The notes under the pieces: model-generated
What the model was told of the DNA's origin: nothing
Seen by the model: only the letters and a program-made list of their open reading frames with translations
Databases searched by the model: none
Origin: Igneacidithiobacillus copahuensis
GTDB lineage: Bacteria; Pseudomonadota; Gammaproteobacteria; Acidithiobacillales; Acidithiobacillaceae
Direction: 5' to 3'
DNA length: 64,000 nt
NCBI RefSeq assembly: GCF_018854015.1
Contig: NZ_JAAXYO010000154.1
Location: 62,001-126,000, forward strand
In this document: positions 19,301-26,670 of the stretch, piece after piece
Numbering within the stretch: the stretch's first letter is position 1
How the letters are laid out: every line of letters starts with the position of its first letter
Program-made: the position numbers and the translations under genes

Positions 19301-22300
19301 ATGACGGTCATGCTCTCGGACGTGGATGTCCCGCACTATTGGGAAAACTTGCAAAAATCCTTGCATGACAGTCTGGAAAACCTGCGTACATGGAAAAAGG
19401 AATTTCCTGAAAATCCGTTGCAGATCAATGCTTATCTGCTGGACGGAAATGATATGGAACACCTTGAGGAAATATCCGAACGATATGAGCAGGTGGAAAA
19501 ACTGCTGAAATCCGTGGCTGATGTAGTGGTTCCGGTAACGATCAATGGAAGGTCCGTGAGGATGCTTCTGGAAGAATCCGATGCCGTGATGATGGTGGGA
19601 TCGGCACCCATCAAGGATGACCGGCAAGGAAAGAAACTGAGTGAATGGGTAGGCAGGCGTTTCCGCGAGGAAAACGCGAAATACAACCGCCCCACATGGC
19701 ATTTCACGAATGACCAGACAGTCAGGCTGATCAACGAAAAACTGGTCGATCCAATGAGGTCGAATTTCAGGGGCAAGGCAACCGACAATGAGCGCTTGTC
19801 TGAAAACCTGAAGAAACTGGATCTGGAACTGGATTTTTCCGCAACACTGGATGCTGCCGTCGTGGAACATATCGGTATCCATGCGCCTGTCGTTCTGGCC
19901 CAGGCGAAAAACACGGGCAACACGTTTGAACAGTTCATGCAGGGAAGCCTCATGGGGGCGGTAAGCAATGCCTTGCTGGAACTGGCGGATGATCCGTCGC
20001 GTGGCATGGTACGTCGTCTGGCCATCAACCTTCTGCAAAATCAGGACGGCATGACCGGGTACCGCGAGAAAATCGGGCGCATGATCTTTGACGCGCAAAG
20101 GGCGGGGCATGCTCCTGCCACCGAGTCTCCCGCAGAGGCTTCCACGAATGATGACGATGACGAGATCAGATTCACCACGGTAGCGATCATTCCGACGCGG
20201 GCTGGTGTGCTGGCCGTACCGGAGAATCCTGATCTGCCAGCCTATCTGGCGGGAACGGGATACATTGCGGATGGGGAAAATGCGACTGACAGTCCTGCCG
20301 GCCATGTGACAGAAAACAACGGCGCGACGTTGCGCGACGTCCCGCCAGCGGTATTGGCGTTCCTGCCGTCCAGCCAGATCGAAATTACCCGTCTGGGGTT
20401 GCGGGGAGAGGAAGCCGATTTCTTCTGGGACAAGATGCAGGAATTACGGGACATCATCGAGAAGATGCCGAAGCTCTACGCAACCGATGGACAGAAGGAT
20501 AGGACCATCGCGTTTCTGCATTATTTCCTGGGGGATGCCCACTGGTATGTGATGGAACTGGACAAGACGGAACAGCATCAGGCTTTTGGCCTTGCCGATC
20601 TGGGTGTGGGCTTCCCCGAGTTGGGATATTTCGATCTGCGCGCGGTCGTTGCCGCCGGCGCGGAAATGGATTACCACTTTGCGCCGCGAACACTCCGCGA
20701 ACTGAAACTCGAAGCGGGGGAGGACCTTGCCCCGGAGACGGTCCCGGAGTCAGTCGTTGCGACGTCGATGGGTGTGCCGATTCCGGATGTCTTGCAGGCG
20801 TGGGTATCGGAAGTGCAAAGAGAACGCTGGACAGCCATCTGGAACGAAGGGAGCGAGATCGACCGGGATCTTCTACAGGCGCGGTTGCACCGCATGGCGG
20901 ATTGGCTGGAAGCGCCACTGCCGGTAAGCGAAGCCCAGCGGCAGCTTCTCGATGGCCGGGTCGGGATTACCCTGCGTTCGGAAGGCCTCGACCTGCACTG
21001 GATGCTGAGCGGGCTGAATGCCGATGGAATCACGGCCTACGGGATGCGACTCCAAGGGGATCAAGAGGCGGTTCTGGGTCGGGTGGATCTGCGCGTGGCC
21101 CGACAAGAGGCACCCATCGTCGTGGACCTGACGGAGCCCGGACCACTACGTGCGGTTCTGCGAGATATTGCCTTGCCACCGGAAGCCGTGACCTTTGCCG
21201 ATGACCAGCGGCAGGTGTTTTATCGCGGTGGTCAGCGGGACAGCCAGATACCAGACATACAGAGCATCGAGGAAATCTGGGAATACGAAACGGATACTTT
21301 GAACAATAGCATCCTGATAACCCAGGAAGCCATTGACAATGAATATCTGAAGCTGCCACCTGTCCGTAGCCTGCAATGGTTGACGATTGGCAAGGAAGAA
21401 GCCAGCGAGTACGGGGCTGTGCATGAAGTGATCGTGAATGACCCGGTCATTCTCCTGCGCGATCCAAATGGCGGGGTGTTGGTGGCCGAGCGAGAACAAC
21501 TGGATGACGCCATGGCACGTATGGATGCCGAAGCCGATGCGAATGTTTCGGTGACTTCGACGGAGATCGCGGCAACGGAATCCACGCCGCAAATATTCGC
21601 TGGCCTGATGGAACCAGACCATGACGACATGGCAAATCAGGATGCGAAGCAGGAACAGGTGCCTGTGTCGGAAAACCGGTTGCCCGTACCGCAATGGCCT
21701 GCCGATGACCGGACGTATGAATCGAAGATGAAGAAAGCTGCCAAGCTGGCATTGGATACGGGCGAAATCATGTCCGTCGAGGATATGGCAATAGCGGTAT
21801 TCCACAAACACGGCATCAAGACGAGCGGTAATTTCGTTCCACCAGTCGTCGAGGCCGTGCGCAACATGGACATTGGCTACTTGCGCAGCCTCATCGGCCA
21901 TAACAGCGGCAATCCTGCCAGTCAGGAAATTTTCGAGCGCATGACTGGAGTGAAATTAGGCAAGACGCAAAAAAACAGGGTTCGACAACTGGATGAATGG
22001 GCCGGCATCGACCATGAGCAACGGGCGGATATGGTCAACCAGAAACCGGAAGAATTGCCCATAACCCCGGAGCAACAGGAAGCCCTGAATCATCTCTTTG
22101 GCTTGCCTTCGCAGCAAGAATCAGTCATATCGTTGCCTGCGAAGGAAGAAACTGTCCCCACTGAACGATCGCGGCTCGGCCAGAAAACTTTAGGCCCGGA
22201 TGAAACGCATACGGCAGCGACGGGATCGGCGGGTGCCAAGGCTACGGAAACAGTCATGGAAGCAGCAATGGATGCCGGCCAGTCTGCCATCGACGCTCCC

Positions 22301-24394
22301 GCAGAAAAAAACGGGAATCTTGCGGCACCAATGGAACAGGGAGGATCTATCATGCCAGATTCCAGTGTTCCATCTTTGCAGGAGAGTCCTGCTTCCGCAC
22401 CTGCCGCGAGGCAGTCCAGAGAGATCGGTCCCGATGATCGGGTGGTCGAGTTGCGCCTGTGGCCGCTGCACGAAAATATCAATCGCATGAATGTCCCCAT
22501 CTGGGTGAAACCGGAGCAGGTACAGCGGTGGTGTCTGGTGGCCGTGCTTCAGGACAAATGGGAAATCCCCTATTACTTTCCGGAAAACGTCGATTACGCA
22601 AAGGTTCTGGAGTCCGTAAAAAAACGCCTTGAAAAATATCCGGGATGTGTCTTGCGTGATCTGTCGTTACCGGATGCCCAGGACCCAAGCCCGAAAAACG
22701 ACATCATGAAGATGCCGGATGCGCCAGTTTCCAAAGCGGTTGCTTCCAATCCGTGGGATTCTCTGGCCCCGCCCCCGCAAGAACCATCCACGGCTGCCGA
22801 ATCGACGCAATCACCGATTGCCTCGCCTGCAAAAGCAGAGGAGAAAGCGGAGGAGCAAATTCAGAAACCGCTGGTGGAGAGCGTTCCTCTTGCAGGGGAG
22901 CAACCAGTCAATGATCCGCAGGAGGCATTACGCAAACTTGGTATCACTCGCGTGTGGGACCGCCCACAAGGAGAGCAGAAAGTGGATGAGCGTTACATAC
23001 AACGCATTTTGCAGTTTCCACAAACCCAAAAGGGGATCAGTGAGGAACGTGCGGTGCAATGGCTGTCGGAAGCCCAGCGTGTGAGTCAGCAAGCGATGGA
23101 AATGATGGCCCCCTACATGCGGCGCGATCCCCGTTTGCGGGCCAAATGGGAAGGTCGGGATGAGGTGATGTTCCTGATCGACCATGCCATGAAGATCACC
23201 GGATCGCAGATTGCCCATGATGTCAATCATCCGCAGGCTGCCGGAAAACGCATGATGCTAGGCGTGATTCCTTTCGCGCCGACCCCGGACATGATTCGCG
23301 GCCATGTTCTGGAAGATCACATTCTGGACCTGACCATGGAAAAATTTGGCTTGCAGCCTTTTCAGGCCATGATGGACCTGTTGAAAAATCCGGATATTGG
23401 CGCAAAGCTGGAAATGCCTCTGATCGGCATGAGTCCCGATCTGGTTTTGTGGGAATCCCCGGAACACCTTCACATCGTGGATGCCAAAAGTCCCCTGAAA
23501 ATCCCGGTAACGCCGTCCAGGGATTATGTTGCACAGCTCCATGCGTATACCGCCTGGGTACGTGCGATGCTGCAACCGGCTTTCAGCATGAATCCGGCCA
23601 CGGTGCGGATCGACATGCACCTGGCATGGTTCGATCTGGCAAAACAGGATGTTCTGATCCGGCAGGTGCAGGAGATACCGGGCCATGCCGACGCGCTCAT
23701 CAAAACGGCCAAAGGCATACAGGATGTGGTCATGCAAGGCATGATTCCGGAAGAACGCATGGATCGGGTGCGCGTCAATGTCGAACTGACACCGGAAATC
23801 CAGCGCGATGTAGAGGCTCTGGTGCGGATTCGTGCCATGGAACAGGTGATCGAGGACACCAAAAAGACATGGAGCAATGATCTGCGCAATCGTATGGGCA
23901 GCGATCCCGACGCATGGCCGAAAATCCCGCAGGAGATCAGTGGCGGGTCCATCCGGACAACCTGGGCACGTGGAGTGCGCGAGGACAAGGCGATAGAGCT
24001 TCTGTCCAGTCAGGGTATCCCCCGTGACCAGGTCGAAACACCGGTCTATGACACCGAGGCGATGGTCAAGGCGCTGGAACAGTCCGGCATCAACCCGAAC
24101 CAGTTCGTCATCGAACGCAAGCTGGATACGTCGAAAATCCTGACCGTGATGGAGGCGTATAACCTGCCAAAATCCGAAGTGATCGAGGCGACACCTTCGA
24201 TTGTCCCCAAAGTCACCAACGAAATGTATGCGCAGGCACTACAGGACGCCCATGCCCACATGCCCGTCAAGGGTGGTCCTGCTGACAGTAATGGTCCCGC
24301 TGACGGCAACCTTGCAGGCGGCAGCCTTGCTAATGGAAAAAGCCCCGCAGACAGCCGTAAGGTTCTGACAGACAGTGATGGGATGCGACCATGA
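10331..24394 (+). CDS. Giant polyvalent protein: adenine methylase, SNF2-like helicase, duplicated Rossmann-like units, DUF2958, PD-(D/E)XK nuclease
   Basis: 4687 residues in one open frame. Residues 280-500 hold an N6-adenine methylase of the plasmid 'strawberry notch' type: AHYTS near 391, LEPSVGG near 425, IGNPPFG near 487. Residues 1190-1800 form a superfamily 2 helicase with VGAGKT near 1206, DEAH near 1370, LSGTPISNS near 1419 and QRIGRIIRQG near 1784. After a coiled coil and Pro/Gln/Ala-rich linkers come two similar alpha/beta units (about 2620-2750 and 2985-3130). A DUF2958 domain lies near 3377-3460, further unassigned domains follow, and a PD-(D/E)XK nuclease lies near 4320-4410 (GHVLEDH, SPDLVLW, VDAKS, AQLHAY). 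Polyvalent proteins of conjugative elements are thought to enter or act early in the recipient and protect incoming DNA. In-frame tandem-repeat linkers near 2240-2430, 2778-2810 and 4660 separate domains. The next gene overlaps its stop by four bases. Confidence 0.85.
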   Translation: MAQAELVWNDDGYMDLQIDATHAINGRDHDYQDQAEQLARDAFVDWWAQQDQESRRLPQRVSVPLHIGEHRAFLYFRPDGWGSFTEQERRHELRSGVAGLGDRDDRPGVGIADERESLQSGSDSEPGFGAEQLSAGGDSGRLGGISGQPPHDGMAGSRGRGGGDERGRDTGLPEIREAGDQFGLGGSDNQAGNDHSESDRSSGPESSGEPGGGRLAAGAGPQPDADSDGTYGNQEWAGRAGGSGPEPEDVVAGIRDVGSGIRLEQRDAAGGTGEQGPDFTAVSISRFRGIDLAGLGDYYRSVDGTDGRGQKTKARDNLQAIRTLKTCIVENRAPTAEEQAKIALFYGFGGLPNCFRRPDGTATDGWERLVEETERLLTPEEYASLRKSTLNAHYTSDVVVQAMWSVVGELLQKIDAPKNVSLNFLEPSVGGAAFLSLKPDSIGKVQFTGIELDPMTAAVAKALHPNQKIIEAPFQKVPLTENFDVVIGNPPFGSEKLLDMDRPDLTRIAPNIHGYFFAKSIDALNPGGLAVMVVSRYLLDADTPRHREFRAWMHKHAELLNAVRLPDTAFASTAFTEVVTDVLILQKRHQPLDFTFDSPTQKEVQAWVSERKKALKAADVKVTPSMLIYPIPDYLPEWIQGATLVGLSGETEILANGWFQKYPDKVLGEWSLEGTMYTDKSLTVKSDGEWEKVLPHILDVLEAKPLAIKREEKIHALPMPQLSVEQMGRWTMPYSMFVVPPEVRREAVNVYYHNRFVSPFPNDRVPALEDDLVNGQESVLIGVRLSDKTDWETKTAKPRWDLMTFPASRARIYVAKLEAMIELRDTVRELSDMQLRETQKNTPEMVALRRKMGEQYHRFQKRFGPLRNDANKMLMRNDPSWAMLSSLEAEFEPEITADKAKKTGVPRRPWRVELSEIFHKRTQFPAQRAEHADTAVDALSICMAETGTVDSARLLELTGKDLETIRSELRMGTADALAFVAPDGQWYSRDQWLTGNIGKKIQMLEAAKAQSDEPQIWDTEIAILRDHLPPRIDITQRTVNLEAYWVPEKIMSDFLVHLGASDPQVRRNEFTQKIEVEKLRGDIANWETQDYHLHDLIHAICNHDRIRVMRKYRDMPPVEDQEATALAIEKAEKIQGEWKKWIFADGERVSLLETIYNDTFNVTVPRLYDGQHVGLAGSSREIELRPHQKNFVWRALQSKSVYADHVVGAGKTFATIAAVMEKRRMGQARKPVVVVPNHLVRQWEKDWYRLYPGARILVAGKADMEASNRQTFLAKAAFNDLDAVIMSHSSFNLVPIDTHFYEEYIQQEMDDIEDYIREKKYSKDVSVKELEKSVRAAKDRIERLHAESAKSRDIGCLNFGEIGFDLIVVDEAHEYKNVPYISEMRGVRGMGNPAGSQKAESMMIKSAQARHLGAGIIFLSGTPISNSIAEMYLIQKYMNPEALEERGIRSFDAWVSLFANVEEEFGFTLTGQYKPIRSLASFNNLPELVGMYREYTDVVSQNDIQRLLREHRKRAIPMPRIRGGKAEIVVCPMSPAQRMAVGEEVGASVTGEPEFSEGSILYRLDNLPKRPGPGEDNILVIINDLKKVNLDIRAFDPSYEPEPGESTGKLDVAAKRIHEIYWQWNEDRGTQLVFLDFSTPKKLQKKDQDEVDQKLAALRDADVEDASDEILQKAESAMEWLLERYTKDEIEEFLRVSQGKSVFSAYDDLKAKLVEMGIPANEVAFIHDAHNDELKADLFEAVRHGQVRVLIGSTAKMGPGMNVQDRLVAEHHLDAPYRPTDVEQRIGRIIRQGNQLLKKYGKLEVDILYYVTENSTDAGLWQILETKKKFIDQVRYWDGSRTVFDPDAQALDPAAIKAQASGNEVLLLEVPLRTQVKKLTALRNGFYEEKARQKRNLEHMYSSRQWFIDNEAGIADFQNSLESLYRIFKNAPEIKEDKQDGFIPFGINGRLLNVREFREELMRAVQKVERSSSAITRVGFVNGLQVDLYQRYVGGDVQFIITKDEHGDKLRVESTAFDPNGAHVNYVQRFQNAIEKNLDYAAKKRAEQKELDDRIPKIVESLEQSFEREEELDIAMERHALAERLLRMRIRNFDDLENRLASFYLKEMTPAQKIVSPGDTPPADGGASVVVPAGEHAQYTPEQVKEAEKKARAFIRKFHEMFARPPLTHEIIEILQKTGMSKAKVDALVESVGLASNTEVQPAQQEEDLGEETDLQPDDVIPAERSASGEQENIGAPNVLPDDALPIATEQPVAPEQPVVIRDVVAQPSGAMLDMLDTADGVPLPGLEGLPNAVSQGRRNRVSTPVNQASLFDDLFAEPVATSEQPDAQAQPAVQEHPDAQVQQETPNPSSVMEQPTATVQKDESKDLKDAIVDTLAAKDFRPEALRDRIIVQAVGDERSPAGSRPVAPAQPDASAQPAAQENPDVVRFDPSATVPIPAPAVEYGQLPDGMRGKIAENDWPLLSPAVQRMALQFFLEMKQDWPDVWVDEARIAMDRRNDAWRLDFRFMNKEATDAHAINMEPGVQVFIAGIVDDHKNPGAARIISGRATVSPQDHAMEIHFAEWVQKQEGRGWESVTKWGDRDKRFGYEQWRAPGTFDPVESLADLGKRWIDEASGRVVRLLVEVDTSRNTERQQMELFAHLDALRRDHPGVLFHAVVRNGTDKVIATTENELDRLNALAGKIAPHVDHVRQSNETLYSDTLDKEVIHADAVFFAGLRREHSYGATGKHYTKLDRIAQNKPTWLFLENSIGRSNKELDGEFLERIQLAQAVSNLPGAALQAAVTPAEATTAARPAEATTAAALQAAALQESDQTPGAGQLQDVGNAFGKPDDLIPPDVLQEKIPEALRDLVRNDIAVLHTVFPDVTYRNVNVRNRPSVDQRVQVELSNAQNEAIELNYALRPNDGGPDEIVSRTITLNDIVAYRRNDRLYEWVARLDAVGMGDRLDRANALSEPHSTVNGVSTVILSAILGRQELDTLRRLRGLKPMNILMTVMLSDVDVPHYWENLQKSLHDSLENLRTWKKEFPENPLQINAYLLDGNDMEHLEEISERYEQVEKLLKSVADVVVPVTINGRSVRMLLEESDAVMMVGSAPIKDDRQGKKLSEWVGRRFREENAKYNRPTWHFTNDQTVRLINEKLVDPMRSNFRGKATDNERLSENLKKLDLELDFSATLDAAVVEHIGIHAPVVLAQAKNTGNTFEQFMQGSLMGAVSNALLELADDPSRGMVRRLAINLLQNQDGMTGYREKIGRMIFDAQRAGHAPATESPAEASTNDDDDEIRFTTVAIIPTRAGVLAVPENPDLPAYLAGTGYIADGENATDSPAGHVTENNGATLRDVPPAVLAFLPSSQIEITRLGLRGEEADFFWDKMQELRDIIEKMPKLYATDGQKDRTIAFLHYFLGDAHWYVMELDKTEQHQAFGLADLGVGFPELGYFDLRAVVAAGAEMDYHFAPRTLRELKLEAGEDLAPETVPESVVATSMGVPIPDVLQAWVSEVQRERWTAIWNEGSEIDRDLLQARLHRMADWLEAPLPVSEAQRQLLDGRVGITLRSEGLDLHWMLSGLNADGITAYGMRLQGDQEAVLGRVDLRVARQEAPIVVDLTEPGPLRAVLRDIALPPEAVTFADDQRQVFYRGGQRDSQIPDIQSIEEIWEYETDTLNNSILITQEAIDNEYLKLPPVRSLQWLTIGKEEASEYGAVHEVIVNDPVILLRDPNGGVLVAEREQLDDAMARMDAEADANVSVTSTEIAATESTPQIFAGLMEPDHDDMANQDAKQEQVPVSENRLPVPQWPADDRTYESKMKKAAKLALDTGEIMSVEDMAIAVFHKHGIKTSGNFVPPVVEAVRNMDIGYLRSLIGHNSGNPASQEIFERMTGVKLGKTQKNRVRQLDEWAGIDHEQRADMVNQKPEELPITPEQQEALNHLFGLPSQQESVISLPAKEETVPTERSRLGQKTLGPDETHTAATGSAGAKATETVMEAAMDAGQSAIDAPAEKNGNLAAPMEQGGSIMPDSSVPSLQESPASAPAARQSREIGPDDRVVELRLWPLHENINRMNVPIWVKPEQVQRWCLVAVLQDKWEIPYYFPENVDYAKVLESVKKRLEKYPGCVLRDLSLPDAQDPSPKNDIMKMPDAPVSKAVASNPWDSLAPPPQEPSTAAESTQSPIASPAKAEEKAEEQIQKPLVESVPLAGEQPVNDPQEALRKLGITRVWDRPQGEQKVDERYIQRILQFPQTQKGISEERAVQWLSEAQRVSQQAMEMMAPYMRRDPRLRAKWEGRDEVMFLIDHAMKITGSQIAHDVNHPQAAGKRMMLGVIPFAPTPDMIRGHVLEDHILDLTMEKFGLQPFQAMMDLLKNPDIGAKLEMPLIGMSPDLVLWESPEHLHIVDAKSPLKIPVTPSRDYVAQLHAYTAWVRAMLQPAFSMNPATVRIDMHLAWFDLAKQDVLIRQVQEIPGHADALIKTAKGIQDVVMQGMIPEERMDRVRVNVELTPEIQRDVEALVRIRAMEQVIEDTKKTWSNDLRNRMGSDPDAWPKIPQEISGGSIRTTWARGVREDKAIELLSSQGIPRDQVETPVYDTEAMVKALEQSGINPNQFVIERKLDTSKILTVMEAYNLPKSEVIEATPSIVPKVTNEMYAQALQDAHAHMPVKGGPADSNGPADGNLAGGSLANGKSPADSRKVLTDSDGMRP
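10602..11183 (+). CDS. Acidic protein overprinted on the giant gene's N-terminal linker
   Basis: A second frame inside the giant gene, from ATG 10602 with GGAGAGAAGG upstream, gives a 193-residue acidic, Trp/Leu/Met/Glu-rich product (starts MSYDLELQDWEIEMIAQELE) that looks like a normal folded or helical protein. Over the same bases the giant frame encodes a Gly/Ser/Asp/Arg low-complexity stretch with many GGA and AGA codons. Either both frames are translated, or the giant protein's real start is further right and this is an ordinary separate gene. No family recognised. Confidence 0.5.
   Translation: MSYDLELQDWEIEMIAQELESRMSGNPYSLEAILSRDSVQNSCPPGVIPEDWAEYLDNLPTMEWPEAEEGEEEMSEEEIQDYLKSERPGISLDWGDRIIRREMTIQSQIDLLDRNLPENPEEDDWQQEQDRSQMQILMEHMETRNGLDEPEDLDLNRKMWLLEYAMWDQGFDWSNETLLAELESRALTLQQSA
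18663..18758. repeat. 15-bp in-frame tandem repeat inside the giant gene
   Basis: About six units near CCTTGCAGGCGGCAG, one shortened to 12 bp, encode an Ala/Thr/Glu-rich linker between the two duplicated units. A further 1.5 copies of the same unit lie at 24311-24336 near the C-terminus. Confidence 0.85.
22319..22351 (+). promoter_or_regulatory. Shared leader element embedded in the giant frame, before an internal ATG
   Basis: CTTGCGGCACCAATGG is followed by AGGGAGGA and then an in-frame ATG at 22352, the same order of parts as upstream of independent genes. It may mark the junction of an ancestral fusion, or an internal start giving a shorter C-terminal nuclease protein of about 680 residues. 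Confidence 0.5.
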
Positions 24395-24837
24395 GCGTCA
24401 TGCACTACAGGAAGGTGAAAGGAAACGACGTGCTCAACGATGCGTTCATGGCCGTTCACTGGCGACTGCTAGACCAATATCCCCATCTGGAACAGGTGGA
24501 ACTGGTCGAAGATGGCAAAATATACGAAATGCACGATGTCTGTAATCCGGAATCGCTGATCGGCCTGACGGCGCTTGGCATGGCACTCAAGATCATGCAC
24601 ACCATCAATCCTAGAAAAGTGCCGTTTCGTCGATGGATTCGGGCAGGAAATGAACCGGAAACACTGGAAATCAACATCGAGGCACCTTTGTCATGGCTGA
24701 TTCCGCCTTTGTATGTCGCCATGTTGATGTCTGCGCCAGTGGAATTATGGGACACCACAAAAAGGAACCTGAAAGCAGAGGAGCAAAGCTGGAATGTCGT
24801 CAAAGAAAACGTGGACAAAATTTTTATTGCCATCTAA
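24391..24837 (+). CDS. Hypothetical 148-residue protein
   Basis: The ATG overlaps the giant gene's TGA (ATGA), so it is co-translated. The product is soluble with one hydrophobic stretch (LSWLIPPLYVAMLMSAP) and is not recognised as a known family. It overlaps the start of the next membrane gene by 44 bases. The position suggests a partner of either the giant protein or the DotM/DotL block. Confidence 0.55.
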   Translation: MSVMHYRKVKGNDVLNDAFMAVHWRLLDQYPHLEQVELVEDGKIYEMHDVCNPESLIGLTALGMALKIMHTINPRKVPFRRWIRAGNEPETLEINIEAPLSWLIPPLYVAMLMSAPVELWDTTKRNLKAEEQSWNVVKENVDKIFIAI

Positions 24838-25168
24838 TCCGGTTTCTTCCCTTGGCCTGCCGGCAAACTGGGTGCGTCGCATCCGGGATGCCCACGAGAT
24901 TCCGGCTGAAATGGTCCCGGTTTCGGCGCTGAGCGAGGAAGAAATACAGACCAGATTACGCTACTGGAAACGCTCGGAACATTTCAACATGGGCGTTTTT
25001 CTGTTGATCTTTGTCTGCTTTCTGGCAGATGCCTTCTGGTGGTGGGACCCACTGGCGCTGTTCGCCACCTTTGGCGTCATGGCCTTCGTTGCTTCTCACA
25101 TCTATTACGCGCAAAAAATGCGGCAAATTCTGTTGTCTGGCCGAAATGATCCCGCTACCAGTTTGTGA
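24794..25168 (+). CDS. Two-helix membrane protein, unknown function
   Basis: 124 residues with a polar N-terminal 70 residues and two close hydrophobic segments (MGVFLLIFVCFLADAFWWW and LALFATFGVMAFVASHIYY). It overlaps the genes on both sides, typical of a tightly packed transfer operon. Probably an accessory inner-membrane subunit near the coupling complex. No family recognised. Confidence 0.6.
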   Translation: MSSKKTWTKFLLPSNPVSSLGLPANWVRRIRDAHEIPAEMVPVSALSEEEIQTRLRYWKRSEHFNMGVFLLIFVCFLADAFWWWDPLALFATFGVMAFVASHIYYAQKMRQILLSGRNDPATSL

Positions 25169-25535
25169 AACGGCGGCAGCCATCTACTACCACGAGCCGG
25201 TCATCATCCTTCGCGCCATTGCCAAGGTGGAAGGGGGGTGGCGTGGGGCACGGGTGCAGGACGCCAACGGTACGGCGGATCACGGCCTGATGCAGATCAA
25301 CAGCGTCTGGCGTCCGGTCCTGCATCGGGAAGGCTGGCGGATGCACTCGGTGCAGTGGCACGACTGCGCTTCCACCTTCGTCGGTGCGTGGATATTGCGA
25401 CAGGAGCTGAACCAGGCGCATAACTTCTGGTTGGGTGTGGCCTGGTATCAGTCCAGAAACCCCGTCTATGGCGTACCGTTCGCCCACAAGGTCTATCGCG
25501 CCGCGCAGGAGATCACTGATGGCAGCAAGCGCTAA
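25146..25535 (+). CDS. Lytic transglycosylase, VirB1-like
   Basis: 129 residues from ATG 25146 (MIPLPVCETAAAIYYHEP). The SLT-type catalytic glutamate is in AKVEGGW and the substrate-binding motif is HGLMQINSVW, as in VirB1/PilT-type enzymes. It should open local gaps in peptidoglycan for the transfer channel. The N-terminus lacks a clear long signal peptide, though the upstream frame could extend it. It is overlapped by dotM at the 3' end. Confidence 0.8.
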   Translation: MIPLPVCETAAAIYYHEPVIILRAIAKVEGGWRGARVQDANGTADHGLMQINSVWRPVLHREGWRMHSVQWHDCASTFVGAWILRQELNQAHNFWLGVAWYQSRNPVYGVPFAHKVYRAAQEITDGSKR

Positions 25536-26670
25536 CCCGCAACAACAATCCCTGTCCTCTGATGATTTTTTTTCCGGCATACTGATTGCTCTGGGCATCA
25601 TCGCGCTGATCTGGTTCTTTGGCCGGGATGCCGTGATGCTCCTCTGGAAAGGGTTCAAAATCGCGGAATTGTGGGCGCTCATCCATCTGAGCAGCAATCC
25701 GGACATCGTGCAGAATGGTCACTTGCTGCTACGCGACGTGGAAGGGGAACCGTTCACGAAAATCACCTGGAAGCAGGCGAACTTCATCAACGGCTGGATA
25801 GACGCCTGCTACAACATCAGGATCGGACGATTCCAGTTCAGTCCATGGATGCTGTTTTTGAATTTTCTGCCGATGGTGGTGGCGTCCCTGGTGTGGAGCA
25901 AGGGAAAAAATCTGCGCCAGACCTTCAGAAAACCGTGGGATCTGGCGGTATACATGGCGCGGGAATACCCATGGATGCTTCCGGTCATCCGGCAACGGTC
26001 GTCGATTCTGGCGCGCAAATTCGTCTCCAGCAAAGGATATTTCGATAGCCTGATGAATCGTCAGCAACAAAGCGACTGGCCAATCCATCCGTTGAACATC
26101 CTGATCGACAACAAGATCATCGACCGCAATGGGAACATTCTTCCTGACCAGATGGACACATGGGTGCAAAAGCAATTGGGACCGAAAGCCGGGCAGACAG
26201 GGTTTTCCAGACCGGAATCTGCCGCGCTCTTTCAGGCATTCGTATCCAAAGAGCCAGCCAGACTTCTGAAAGCCTATGCCGCACGTCCGTCGGCGTTGAA
26301 AAAGATGTCGGGATTGAATGAATCCGCCAGAAAAAAGTATCAGGAATACCGTAAAAGACACGCTTATGAAATCACCATCCTGCTGGCAGCGCTTGCCGAT
26401 GCGCGCAAAAATGGAATTTTGCCGCCATCGTGGTTCATCTTTCTGAAATACATCAACCGGCCATTCTGGTATGCCTTGCATGGGCTGAAACTGCCCAGGC
26501 CACATGCGGAAGGATTGCCGGCCATCATTCAGTATGAAATGGAAAGGCATGACGGCAGGCCCGTAGAGCAGCCTCAGTCGCAATGGGTCATCAAGGGACT
26601 TCAGTTGTCCATCGACGAAACCGACTGGAAGAAATCCAAAGCATGGAGGTCCTATGTCAATCAGGGGTGA
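25519..26670 (+). CDS. dotM: DotM/IcmP (TrbA-like) coupling-complex protein
   Basis: 383 residues from ATG 25519, close to the 376 of Legionella IcmP. There are N-terminal membrane segments (GILIALGIIALIWFFGRD and the FSPWMLFLNFLPMVVASLVW region), then a soluble cytoplasmic domain with Arg/Lys-rich surface. DotM partners the coupling ATPase DotL and helps present substrates to the channel. The gene order dotM-dotL with a 17-base overlap matches icmP-icmO and trbA-trbC, which strengthens the call. Confidence 0.8.
   Translation: MAASANPQQQSLSSDDFFSGILIALGIIALIWFFGRDAVMLLWKGFKIAELWALIHLSSNPDIVQNGHLLLRDVEGEPFTKITWKQANFINGWIDACYNIRIGRFQFSPWMLFLNFLPMVVASLVWSKGKNLRQTFRKPWDLAVYMAREYPWMLPVIRQRSSILARKFVSSKGYFDSLMNRQQQSDWPIHPLNILIDNKIIDRNGNILPDQMDTWVQKQLGPKAGQTGFSRPESAALFQAFVSKEPARLLKAYAARPSALKKMSGLNESARKKYQEYRKRHAYEITILLAALADARKNGILPPSWFIFLKYINRPFWYALHGLKLPRPHAEGLPAIIQYEMERHDGRPVEQPQSQWVIKGLQLSIDETDWKKSKAWRSYVNQG

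Noticed and set aside
18761..20305. A 514-codon minus-strand frame
   Set aside because: Antisense to the giant gene with no recognisable domain; the plus-strand frame shows normal protein composition.
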